From contig CM076847.1 in assembly GCA_039519185.1 (NCBI GenBank), forward strand, positions 54,691,708 to 54,755,707: 64,000 nt of DNA. Direction: 5' to 3'. Both the position numbers and the translations under genes were made by a program. Positions 55,744 through 64,000 of this stretch are shown here, piece by piece (the first letter of the stretch is position 1; each line of letters begins with the position of its first letter). Source of the stretch: Astragalus membranaceus. Lineage: Eukaryota > Streptophyta > Magnoliopsida > Fabales > Fabaceae. The notes under the pieces were generated by a model. It did no database searches. It saw only the letters and a list, made by a program, of their open reading frames with translations, and was not told where the DNA came from.

Positions 55744-57659
55744 ACCCCGCTTGCAGCTAAGTACCCAGAAGGCTTGCCATTGACAGAGATGGAAAGCTTT
55801 GCAGAATGTAAAAGAGCATTAATCCAATCACAGAATTTGCTATTAAACCCAAAAGCCTTTAGGACTCTAAGAAGGAAATTCCAATCCAGAGTATCAAAAG
55901 CTTTCTTGACGTCAACCTTGAGCGCCATATTACCACCAAAAGCCCTATTATGAAGCATATTGATGGCTTCCGAGGTTAAGCAGATGCAGTCCGATATATT
56001 TCTACCGGGGATGAAGCCACGTTGCTGAGATGAAACAATACGGGGAGCAATTTTGGAAAGACGGTCAGCAAGAACCTTAGTAATAATCTTAAACTTGAAG
56101 TTCGCAAGGGCTATAGGCCGAAACTTCTCAATACTGTCAGCTCCGTTGACTTTAGGAATAAGGACTACCAAATTAGAGTTGAAGTTCGGGCGCATCCAAC
56201 CCTGCTTGAAGAACTGCTGGACGGCGTTCACCGTGTCCTCCGCAATGATGTCCCAGAACTGCTGAAAAAAGAAAGCACCAAAGCCATCCGGCCCAGGGGC
56301 ACCGTTAGAATTCATAGCAAAAATGGCCTGCTTGATCTCTTCCCTATTAAGAACGCTGGTGAGCATATTGTTCTCCTCACCTGTAACAAGATTAGGGATA
56401 ATCTCCTCAACCATACCAATATCAAGACACTGGTTATTAGAGGCGGAGATATTCTCAAAATAATTAACAACATGAGATTCAATTTCATTCGGAGAAGTAA
56501 GAAGAACATCACCATGTTTTAGGGCAGTTATTTGCTTGGTAATATGTCTAATTCTGACCATCTGATGGAAAATTTTTGTGTTGCGATCACCATGTGAGTG
56601 CCAGTTGAGGCTAGATTTTTCGAGCCAAAAATCCTCTTGGGAAGCTAAAGCTTGCTGCAGCTCAAGCTGATGGACCTTTTCTTGCTCCTCTAACAACTCT
56701 GAATAGCCGTCATTATCAATCTGCGCTTGGACGTGATCTAGGGATGCGGTCGCCACCTGCACCCTCATATTAACGTCCCCAAAGACATCTTTATTCCAAG
56801 CCTTAACCTTTAACTTAAGGGTTTTAAGCTTCTGATTGAGGACCACCATAGGGCATCCAACCACATGAGATTGCCAAGCATCCTTAATCACATTCAGGCA
56901 GTCAGGGTGACTCGCCCAAGTGCGACGGAATTTAAAAGAAGCGGGATGCGCCCCATCTGTAGTCTGAAGATCAAGCAATAAAGGGAAATGATCAGATTTA
57001 GATTTAGTAAGAGTATAGCAAGAGATACCTGTGTACAAAGTGAAGCAGGCGTCATTGCAAATTGCACGATCAAGCCTTTTCTCCGTGAAAGCCCGGCCTT
57101 TACGACCATTAGACCAAGTGTACTGAACACCCCTAGTTGGCAGATGAATCAAGTTATTCAAATTGGTCCAGTTTTGAAAGTCTTCACAGGCTGCTTTAGA
57201 GGGTGTTCCACTACCTCTATATTCATGGCTGCCCAGAACAGCATTCCAATCCCCAATAAAGCACCAAGGGATTTTATAAGTTTGATGAAGAAGAGAAAGA
57301 TCCTGCCAAAGAGATCTCCTTCCCAGATAGTTACAAGAAGCATAGATTGCAGAGATACCTACTGTGTCATTATTGACCTCCACTGTAAAAGAGACTTGCT
57401 GATCTGAGCAAGCGATAACAGTAGGATTGAAATTGTCCGTACAGAGAGACCAGAGATTAGGTGGTAAATTATTCCTGTCATTAATAGCAAAGACTTTCAT
57501 ACCAAGGCGAGACCAATACCTGCGCGGGAAATCATCAAGAGAACACCAAGGCTCAGAGATAAAAACGAAATCAGGCTTGTTAGATGAACAAAGCTTTTTA
57601 AGAGCTAATCTTGTAGGGGGATTAGCCAGGCCCCTTGTATTCCAATATAAGCACTTCAT
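55686..57659 (-). pseudogene. E13 ORF2 5' part: endonuclease and start of reverse transcriptase
   Basis: Starts MKCLYWNTRGLANPPTR, the beginning of an APE-type endonuclease. The Glu in FISEPW, FIGDWNAVLG and, near the domain end, KSDHFPLLLD fit the expected active-site segments. The reverse transcriptase begins with GAPGPDGFGAFFFQ, VVLIPKVNG and FRPIALANFKFKIITKVLA, then DVKKAFDTLDW. The correct frame ends at about 55740, where AASGV should pass into RQGDP but one or two bases are gained. Its start overlaps the ORF1 stop. Confidence 0.92.
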
Positions 57660-58683
57660 TGAGCAAGACTGTGAGATCCTGCCCTAGAACGGGTTGTAAC
57701 TGGGGTAACAACTTTCTTTTGGCGCTGTTTTTGTTTTTTCTTTTGAGACTTGGTGCGAACTATTTCAAAATCGGATCCCTCATCATTCTGGGCATTATCT
57801 CTCTCCAAGTTTTCATCCTCCTCAACAACATCAGCCCAAGGCTGCTTAAGGATGTTCAAATCATCAATCACAACTTGAGCCGCTTCTTGGTCTGCAACCA
57901 CTTGGACTCGGTTTCTATCGACCTCAAAGGTTGCTTCCATTTGCGAGTCACCTGCTAAAATTTGATCAGGGGTCGTAATAGATGGAGCTATACCACTTGG
58001 GGATCCTGTTTCAAAATGATTAGAAATAAATCCAAGCAGGGGGTTAATATCATCATGTGGGATATTGTTAGGGCCTCCAAACTGATTAGGGATAGTGATC
58101 TCTTCAATAGAAATGAGATCTCTGGGATGATTCGAGTGATTATCTTTTCCCACACTCACAGTGGCTTCGAAACCAACTCCATTGTCCTTTTGGATATCTT
58201 TTCCTGCACCATTATCAATAGTGTTAGCAATAACAACAGTATCATTAGTTGAAGCCTTACCTTTGACCTGAGCTTCTTTCTCTGCGTTAGGCACGTGCAT
58301 GTCACGAACATTAATGTCATCAATTACATTTTTTCTCCTTGGCTCCCAAACATGCCTATTGACTGGGGGCTGCACACGTGGCTCCTGTTTATGAGCCTGC
58401 TTACAATTGGAAAAATTGTGCCCAATAATATGACAATATGAGCAGAACTGTGGCAACCTTTCATAAACAACTTCCACATAGAATGCGTAGCCTTCACGCT
58501 CAACCATAATACGCTCAGGAAGATCTCCATTCAGATCAATATCAACAAGTACTCTTGCAAAGTGGCCAAAAGTACGCTTCTTTGTAGCATCATCCAAAGC
58601 AATAAGACCCCCGATTGCACCGGCAATCTCAAAAAGAGTTATTGGACGCCAGTACTCACGCGCCAGTCCATGTATACGCACCC
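57656..58683 (-). pseudogene. E13 ORF1 (DUF4283/zinc-knuckle protein), N-terminus missing
   Basis: Typical plant LINE ORF1: RVRIHGLAREYWRPITL and FARVLVDIDLNGDLPER, then LPQFCSYCHIIGHNFSNC, a CX2CX4HX4C knuckle that binds RNA. A long acidic tail and a basic end (KSQKKKQKQRQKK) follow. Upstream of 58683 the open frame enters E14 LTR sequence, so apparent starts there are not real. The N-terminal half should lie beyond E14, outside the window. The role is RNA binding in the LINE particle. Confidence 0.9.
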
Positions 58684-59361
58684 TGTAACGCCCCAAAATA
58701 ATTTAATTATTTATTTAATTAAGTTATTTAAGGCTTACAATATTTATTTAATTTAATTAAATAATTCAAGGTTTAATTATTTTATTTTATTTATTAGGAG
58801 GCGTTGTCACGAATTGAGTGGTACGAGCAAGGGCCCGTGATCCACAATTAGGCCCGTGGCCCATTTCCTTGTCATAGGAGTCGACTCATTTGGGGTCTAG
58901 GGAGTTAGTTGCAATTCACTCAAGTGAGAAAAAGAAAGAAAAAAAAGAAACGTAAAAGAGAGAGTGAGAAGAGAAGAGTTGCGAAGGGAAGAGGAGAAGA
59001 AGAAGAGAGGGCGAAGCACTTAGGGAAGAGGAGAAGGCTCATTGGTGACTTGCATTTTTCCCTTGGAGCTTGGCTAGCAATTCGACTTCCATAAGGTTAG
59101 GGGGTCCTCTTTTTGTTTTTAATAGATATGCGAATTGGATGCTTAGGGTTAGGGTTCTAGGATAATTCCCATGAATGAATTGTGATGTTGATGAGTAAAT
59201 TATAATATTGTGATGATTGATGTTGAATTATTATGTCGAAAATTGTATGATTGATGCTTGAATTGTGGCTAAATGCGAATTGTATATCCTATGTTTGAAC
59301 ATATGTCTCATTGGTGCTTACTTGGTGAAATTGGGGATCATGGTGACACTGTAATAATATA

Positions 59362-59369
59362 TATATAAA
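59362..59369 (+). promoter_or_regulatory. TATA candidate of E14 LTR (TATATAAA)
   Basis: It lies inside an alternating TA stretch about 540 bases upstream of the minisatellite and far upstream of the primer-binding site, which would put the minisatellite in the transcribed leader. This is a candidate by sequence only. Confidence 0.55.
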
Positions 59370-59899
59370 GGAGTGTTTTGGTGATTTTAATTGGTGATTG
59401 AAAGTGGAAAAAAATTCTGTTTGGAAGCCCCTAGGCGCCTTAGGCGCCATATGCATGTTGCTGGAATTTTCTGTGTTGCGCCTAGTCATGGGCGCCAGGC
59501 GCCCAGCAGTGTGCTGCGCCAGTTTTCCAAATTCTGTTGCCTGTGTTGCCATTCTGTGCCACTGTGTTGCTGTGTCTGTTGCCTGTGTTGCCATTCTGTG
59601 TCACTGTGCTGCCAGTTTTGGCGCTTGTTGCTTGAGTCATGGGCGCCAAGGGCCCCAATGTCCTGGTGATAGTTTTGTAAAAATTGTTTTCAGGTTTTCA
59701 TATTCAGTTAAAATGGCTCATGAAAAATGATTTTGGGCAACAAAGGAGTTGAGTTGCGTGTTTTCACTAGGTGCCTAGTGCATGGGCGCCAAAAATGATG
59801 TTCAGTTTTTGATAAAAATTTTATTGGGTTTTCATGTTCTGAGCATTTGGCTCGTGGAAAATCAATTTCGAAGAAAAATAAATTTTGTTGCATGTTGGT

Positions 59900-60270
59900 C
59901 TTAGGCGCCTAGTGCCTGGGCGCCGTGTTGCTGTTGTTCCCTGGGCGCGCCTATGCGCGTGTTGCCTCCTGGGCGCCAAGCGCCTATGTGCGTGTTGCCT
60001 CCTGGGCGCCAAGCGCCTATGTGCGTGTTGCCTCCTGGGCGCCAAGCGCCTATGTGCGTGTTTCCTCCTGTTGCCTCCTGGGCGCCAAGCGCCTATGTGC
60101 GTGTTGTCTTCCTGGGCGCCCAGCGCCTATGCGCGTTGTTGCCTCCTGGGCGCCATGCGCCTGTGCGTGTTGCCTCCCCTGGGCGCCATGCGCCTGTGCG
60201 TGTTGCCTCCCCTGGGCGCCAAGCGCTGTGTTGCTCCTGGGCGCCCAGCGCCTGGGCGCCAGTTTCCAGG
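59900..60270. repeat. GGCGCC minisatellite, ~33 bp unit, in E14 LTR
   Basis: About ten copies, some shortened, of a unit like TGGGCGCCAAGCGCCTATG followed by TGCGTGTTGCCTCC. The unit is a multiple of three, so it stays open on both strands (165 codons on the plus strand at 59953-60450), without domain likeness. Looser GGCGCC sites begin at about 59430. Confidence 0.9.
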
Positions 60271-60554
60271 ATGTCTAAATATTTTTCCTATTTTGTTTTT
60301 AATGTAACTTTTGACTCGGTTATCCAAATTCAACGGTTCAAAATGCGTTTTGAAGCTAATTTCAGTGCCTATCCAATAGTCTCAATTTTATGCAAAAATA
60401 AATTATTTTACTGGTGTTTCTGGGCTGATGATGTTCAAGTGTCCAAATGACTGTTTTTATCCATTTTCCCTATGTCGTGTCAATGTCCTACGTTGGTCTA
60501 TTGGAGTTGGTGTTGGTGTGAGTGGTGAGCTGAATTGGTGAGTGTGATAAGGTG

Positions 60555-60800
60555 AGATTGGTGAGCAGAGGCTATGGCCTAATTTTAATTTGGTGAGCTG
60601 ATTAATATACAATGGTGAGATTATGAATTTAAAATGATGAATTGATTGGACTTGGTGTGTTGTGATGCATTCCCATAGCATCTCATGAATCATGTGCATT
60701 ATTGGTGAGCAGAGGCTACGGCCTAATTCTAATTGGTGAGCAGAGGCTTCGGCCTAGTTTTATTTGGTGAGCAGAGGCTACGGCCTATTTGTATTTGGTG
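60555..60800. repeat. GAGCAGAGGCTACGGCC repeats in E14 LTR
   Basis: Four copies of GGTGAGCAGAGGCTACGGCC or close variants, three of them at about 35-38 base spacing. The E6 LTR has a comparable tract with GGCTTCGGCCCATG (minus strand) at the corresponding place. Confidence 0.85.
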
Positions 60801-61373
60801 ACGGATCCGACATGCATGTACCCGTGGAGTTTGGGTTGCATTACATACATAATCATATAATGTATAGTGCTGCTTGGAAATAGTATGCTGGAGTGATTGT
60901 TTCCCATTGTTATGAATTGGTGTGCCTGGCTTCCTTTTCCTATGCAATGCTTAATTCCCATATGTTATTAATTATGAAAAGAGACTCACCCTACTGCTTT
61001 TATGTTGCTTCTTATGTCGGCAACGTGCAGGTAATAGCGAGTGAAGGATTTCTTATGCCTTCGTCTGGTAGGAAGTGTCACGCTCTGATACGTAGCACCA
61101 GGGGGGGGGGTGTCCTTATGTTTATGCATTATTTTCCTAAAACTGTTAGTTTTCATTGGTGATGTATTGGTTTTAATTTTTTTGAACTTATTATTATTCC
61201 GCTGCTGATGGTGATTGGATTTAGTTGATGCGAACTAAACTTTTTCTCATGGTGTTATGTATCTTGATTTTTATGGATTAAGTGTAGCACTCACTTTAAT
61301 TGTTTTCAAAAAAAAAAAAGAGACTCTGATTTTATTAAAAAGTAAAGTTATTAGAAAAGGGGTGTTACATTAG

Positions 61374-61385
61374 TGGTATCAGAGC
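61374..61385 (+). promoter_or_regulatory. E14 primer-binding site (initiator tRNA-Met)
   Basis: TGGTATCAGAGC lies four bases after the LTR end. E5 and E6 have the same four-base gap, unlike the two-base gap in E3, E4 and E11. Confidence 0.93.
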
Positions 61386-61488
61386 AGTTCGGTCTGTCCG
61401 GCCAAGTCGTCCTGTCATAGTGTCTTATGACAAATAGAATTGTTAGATTAGTTCTAAATTTCTGTTTGTGCTGCAGTGATAGTTTGAA

Positions 61489-64000
61489 ATGGCTGGGAGG
61501 AACGACGCTGCTCTTGCTGCTGCTTTGCAGGCTATGGCTCAGGCTGTTGGGAACCAGCAGAATGGTGCTGAAAATGCTGGGACTCGCAGTTTGGCCACGT
61601 TCCAGAGAGAGAATCCACCTGTCTTTAAGGGCAAGTATAATCCAGATGGTGCTCTAGCATGGCTGAAAGAGACTGAAAGGATATTTCGGGTCATGGATTG
61701 TAATGATGCGCAGAAGGTCAGGTATGGTACCCATACGCTGGCAGAGGAAGCTGATGATTGGTGGATGGAGGTGAGGCAGAGGTTAGAGACTGCTAATGAA
61801 GAGATAACTTGGGCTGTTTTCCGTAGAGAGTTTTTGCGGAAGTATTTTCCTGAAGATGTGAGAGGTAAGAAAGAAATAGAGTTCCTTGAGCTGAAGCAAG
61901 GAAGCATGTCAGTGACGGAGTATGCTGCCAAGTTCACTGAATTGGCTAAGTTTTATCCCCATTACGCTGATGCTGATTCTGAGTTCTCAAAGTGTATTAA
62001 GTTTGAGAATGGGCTGAGGGCTGATATTAAGAAAGCTGTAGGGTACCAGAAGATTCGGGTATTCGCTGATTTGATCGACAGTTGCAGGATATATGAGGAT
62101 GATAGTAATGCTCACTCCAGGGTCATGAGGGATCAGAGGGGTAAATTTCAGAACCGGGGTAAACCGTATGAGGTTTCAGCTGGTAAGGGTAAGCAGAGGT
62201 ATGCTGATAATAAGAAGACAAGTGGGGGAGATGCCCCTGCGAAGGTTGTGTGCTACAGGTGTGGCAAGCCGGGTCACAAGAGTTTTGACTGCTCGGATAA
62301 TAAATGTTTCAAGTGTGGTAAAGAAGGTCACGTGGCTGCGAAATGTGAAAAAAGGGATGTGGTGTGCTACAATTGCGGGGAATCAGGTCATATTAGTACT
62401 AAGTGTACTAAGCCGAAGAAAGAGAAGTCCCATGGAAAAGTGTTTGCTGTCGCAGGATCAGAGGATACTAATGAGATTAGAGGTACATGTTTTATTAATG
62501 GTATTCCCTTGATTGCTATTATTGATACTGGTGCTACGCATTCATTTATTGCTGCTTTATGTGCTGAGAAATTGGACCTTGTTTTATCTTCTATGATGAG
62601 GGAGATGGTTATTGACACTCCAGCTAAGGGTTCGGTAACTACCTCTCTTGTGTGTGCTAAGTGCCCTCTGTCAATCTTCGGCAGAGATTTTCTTGTTGAT
62701 CTTATTTGTTTGCCGTTGGGAGGGTTGGATGTCATTCTTGGTATGGACTGGTTAGTATATAACCATGTGCATATTAATTGTTCCCGAAGATCTGTGAGTT
62801 TCCTTCCTCCCGAGGAAGAAGAATCTGTTTTGTTGCCTGCTGGTCATTTGCATAAGGTAATGAAGGAAGGAGTTCATCTGTTTGCTTTGATGGCGTCATT
62901 GTCTGCTGAGAATCAGGCAATTATTGAAAGGGTTCAAGTAGTGTGTGAGTTCCCTGAAGTGTTCCCGGATGAAATTCCAAGTGTCCCGCTAGAGAGGGAG
63001 GTTGAGTTTGCCATTGATCTTATACCTGGTACTAGGCCTGTGTCTATGGCACCGTACCGAATGTCAACCTCAGAGTTGTCTGAATTGAAAAAGCAATTAG
63101 AAGATCTGCTTGAGAAGAAATTTGTAAGGCCAAGTGTGTCACCGTGGGGTGCTCCGGTATTGTTAGTGAAAAAGAAGGACGGGAGTATGAGACTTTGTGT
63201 CGATTATAGGCAATTGAACAAAGTGACGATAAAGAACAGGTATCCGCTTCCCAGAATTGATGATCTGATGGACCAGTTGGTAGGTGCTAAGGTGTTTAGT
63301 AAAATCGATTTGAGGTCGGGTTATCACCAGATCAAGGTAAAGGATGAAGACATTCAGAAGACCGCTTTCAGAACGAGATATGGGCACTATGAGTATTCTG
63401 TAATGCCGTTTGGAGTTACCAACGCGCCGGGAGTGTTTATGGAGTACATGAATCGTACTTTCCACAGTTACTTGGATCGGATAGTAGTTGTGTTTATTGA
63501 CGACATTCTGGTGTATTCTAAAACCGAAGAGGAGCACGCAGAACATTTGAGGTTAGTGCTAGAAGTGTTGAAAGAAAAGAAATTGTATGCAAAATTGTCT
63601 AAGTGTGAGTTCTGGCTGAATGAAGTAGGTTTCCTTGGTCATATTATCTCTGGTAATGGTATAGCTGTAGACCCAGCCAAGGTTGATGCTGTGTCTCAAT
63701 GGGAGAGCCCGAAGTCAGTTACAGAAATTAGAAGCTTCTTGGGATTAGCTGGTTATTACAGGAGATTTATTGAAGGTTTCTCGAAGTTGGCACTTCCGTT
63801 GACTCAATTGACATGTAAGGGAAAAGCTTTTGTGTGGGATGCACGCTGTGAGGAGAGCTTCAATGAGTTGAAGAAGAGGTTGACCACATCGCCCGTTTTG
63901 ACTTTGCCTGTTCCTGATCGACCGTTTGTAGTATATTGCGATGCTTCCAAGATGGGTTTGGGAGGTGTATTGATGCAAGAGGGTAAGGTAGTAGCTTATG
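61489..64000 (+). CDS. E14 gag-pol polyprotein, partial (3' end outside window)
   Basis: The frame starts MAGRNDAALAAALQAMAQ and stays open for 837 codons to the edge. I translated every line and found no stop. Order: gag capsid region with FRREFLRKYFPEDVRGKKEI, three nucleocapsid knuckles CX2CX4HX4C at residues 255-268, 273-286 and 293-306, protease DTGA at 346-349 (IDTGATHSF), reverse transcriptase with PVLLVKKKDGSMRLCVDYR, KIDLRSGYHQI and the catalytic FIDD at 669-672, and the RNase H start with YCDASKMGLGG (Asp818). Gag and pol share one frame. The start was chosen by position after the primer-binding site and by the E5 match. The product would assemble particles and reverse transcribe the element. 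Integrase is not in view. Confidence 0.95.
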   Translation, partial: MAGRNDAALAAALQAMAQAVGNQQNGAENAGTRSLATFQRENPPVFKGKYNPDGALAWLKETERIFRVMDCNDAQKVRYGTHTLAEEADDWWMEVRQRLETANEEITWAVFRREFLRKYFPEDVRGKKEIEFLELKQGSMSVTEYAAKFTELAKFYPHYADADSEFSKCIKFENGLRADIKKAVGYQKIRVFADLIDSCRIYEDDSNAHSRVMRDQRGKFQNRGKPYEVSAGKGKQRYADNKKTSGGDAPAKVVCYRCGKPGHKSFDCSDNKCFKCGKEGHVAAKCEKRDVVCYNCGESGHISTKCTKPKKEKSHGKVFAVAGSEDTNEIRGTCFINGIPLIAIIDTGATHSFIAALCAEKLDLVLSSMMREMVIDTPAKGSVTTSLVCAKCPLSIFGRDFLVDLICLPLGGLDVILGMDWLVYNHVHINCSRRSVSFLPPEEEESVLLPAGHLHKVMKEGVHLFALMASLSAENQAIIERVQVVCEFPEVFPDEIPSVPLEREVEFAIDLIPGTRPVSMAPYRMSTSELSELKKQLEDLLEKKFVRPSVSPWGAPVLLVKKKDGSMRLCVDYRQLNKVTIKNRYPLPRIDDLMDQLVGAKVFSKIDLRSGYHQIKVKDEDIQKTAFRTRYGHYEYSVMPFGVTNAPGVFMEYMNRTFHSYLDRIVVVFIDDILVYSKTEEEHAEHLRLVLEVLKEKKLYAKLSKCEFWLNEVGFLGHIISGNGIAVDPAKVDAVSQWESPKSVTEIRSFLGLAGYYRRFIEGFSKLALPLTQLTCKGKAFVWDARCEESFNELKKRLTTSPVLTLPVPDRPFVVYCDASKMGLGGVLMQEGKVVAY

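Larger units (their letters stand above)
53342..58683 (-). mobile_element. E13: L1-type LINE, minus strand, 5' part removed by E14
   Basis: The 3' end is marked by a poly(A) tail on the minus strand (T-run at 53345-53354). ORF2 with endonuclease, reverse transcriptase, zinc-finger and RNase H parts spans 53528-57659, and ORF1 starts upstream and is cut at 58683 by E14. ORF1 stop and ORF2 start overlap in ATGA. Two frameshifts break ORF2. The 3' untranslated part is 53355-53527. The 5' end and its target duplication lie outside the window. Confidence 0.92.
58684..61369 (+). repeat. E14 5' LTR (2.69 kb)
   Basis: Starts TGTAACGCCCCAAAATAATT and ends GGGGTGTTACA. A TATA candidate (TATATAAA) is at 59362-59369. 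A GGCGCC minisatellite follows at 59900-60270 and GAGCAGAGGCTACGGCC repeats at 60555-60800. A segment after the minisatellite (TAACTTTTGACTCGG and TTCAAAATGCGTTTTGAAGC) is shared with the E6 LTR. Confidence 0.93.
58684..64000 (+). mobile_element. E14: Ty3/gypsy element with open gag-pol, cut by window edge
   Basis: It has a 5' LTR (58684-61369), a primer-binding site (61374-61385) and a gag-pol frame from 61489 to the end of the window without a stop. It is inserted in ORF1 of the LINE; the left target bases would be CACCC (58679-58683). The gag matches E5 closely and the LTR shares segments with E6. It is the only element here that may be intact, and I suspect a Tekay/Del-like chromovirus, which integrase/chromodomain sequence beyond the edge would decide. 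Confidence 0.93.

Noticed and set aside
57635..58252. Plus-strand open frames across the LINE (about 57635-57958, 57962-58252).
   Set aside because: They are shadows of the minus-strand LINE ORF1, which has recognisable DUF4283-like and zinc-knuckle residues.
59821..60450. Several open frames of 70-165 codons in the E14 LTR.
   Set aside because: They come from a GC-rich ~33-base minisatellite that lacks stop codons, and lie upstream of the primer-binding site.

Overview
This window looks like repeat-packed plant nuclear DNA. It is AT-rich and consists almost entirely of LTR retrotransposons primed by initiator tRNA-Met (primer-binding sites reading TGGTATCAGAGC), plus one plant-type L1 LINE and a small MITE-like element. 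I find no host protein gene, tRNA, rRNA or any prokaryotic signal. SIRE/Maximus-like Ty1-copia elements, 2-3 kb Ty3/gypsy LTRs and ~3 kb solo LTRs suggest a large-genome legume. That taxon is an inference from memory of repeat families, not something the sequence proves.

Elements are numbered here for cross-reference. E1 (1-2337): minus-strand Ty3/gypsy 5' end, cut by the window edge. E2 (2552-3612): plus-strand Ty1-copia remnant. E3 (3624-8401 and 38104-39371): minus-strand Ty1-copia, split by E4. E4 (8402-38098): plus-strand SIRE-like Ty1-copia with target-site duplication (TSD) GTACC, inserted in the E3 gag. E5 (14452-30535): plus-strand Ty3 element with gag only, TSD TATTG, inserted in the 3' leader of E4. 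E6 (17996-26876): minus-strand tandem array of LTRs and tiny internal regions, TSD GTTAT, inserted in the E5 gag. E7 (31823-37822): solo LTR, TSD GTGCC, inside the 3' LTR of E4. E8 (34720-37734): solo LTR, TSD AATAT, inside E7. E9 (about 39700-43090): decayed minus-strand copia. E10 (44021-47085): 3.07 kb solo LTR, TSD CTACA. E11 (47390-52800): rearranged minus-strand Ty3 element, flanks TTTTT. E12 (52828-52974): MITE-like element. E13 (53342-58683): minus-strand L1 LINE, interrupted by E14. E14 (58684 to the window end): plus-strand Ty3 element whose gag-pol frame is open for 837 codons up to the edge.

The insertion order can be read from the nesting: E3, then E4, then E5 and E7, then E6 (in E5) and E8 (in E7). 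Five of these insertions carry a perfect 5-bp TSD, so the 36 kb from 3624 to 39371 is a four-level nest. E14, E5 and E6 look like one related set with decreasing content: intact gag-pol, gag only, and no coding capacity.

The most striking patterns are these. (1) A promoter block, consisting of an array of ATCGAT palindromes spaced about 32 bp, a TATAAATA box and a similar downstream leader, is shared by the Ty1-copia LTR of E4 and the otherwise different LTR of E8. (2) The 2.9-kb LTR/mini-internal unit of E6 is present in three near-identical tandem copies. (3) GC-rich palindromic motifs, different in each family, recur in the middle of most Ty3-type LTRs, downstream of the TATA candidate where one can be seen. 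(4) A 1.3-kb near-perfect palindrome is built from copia RNase H and LTR ends.
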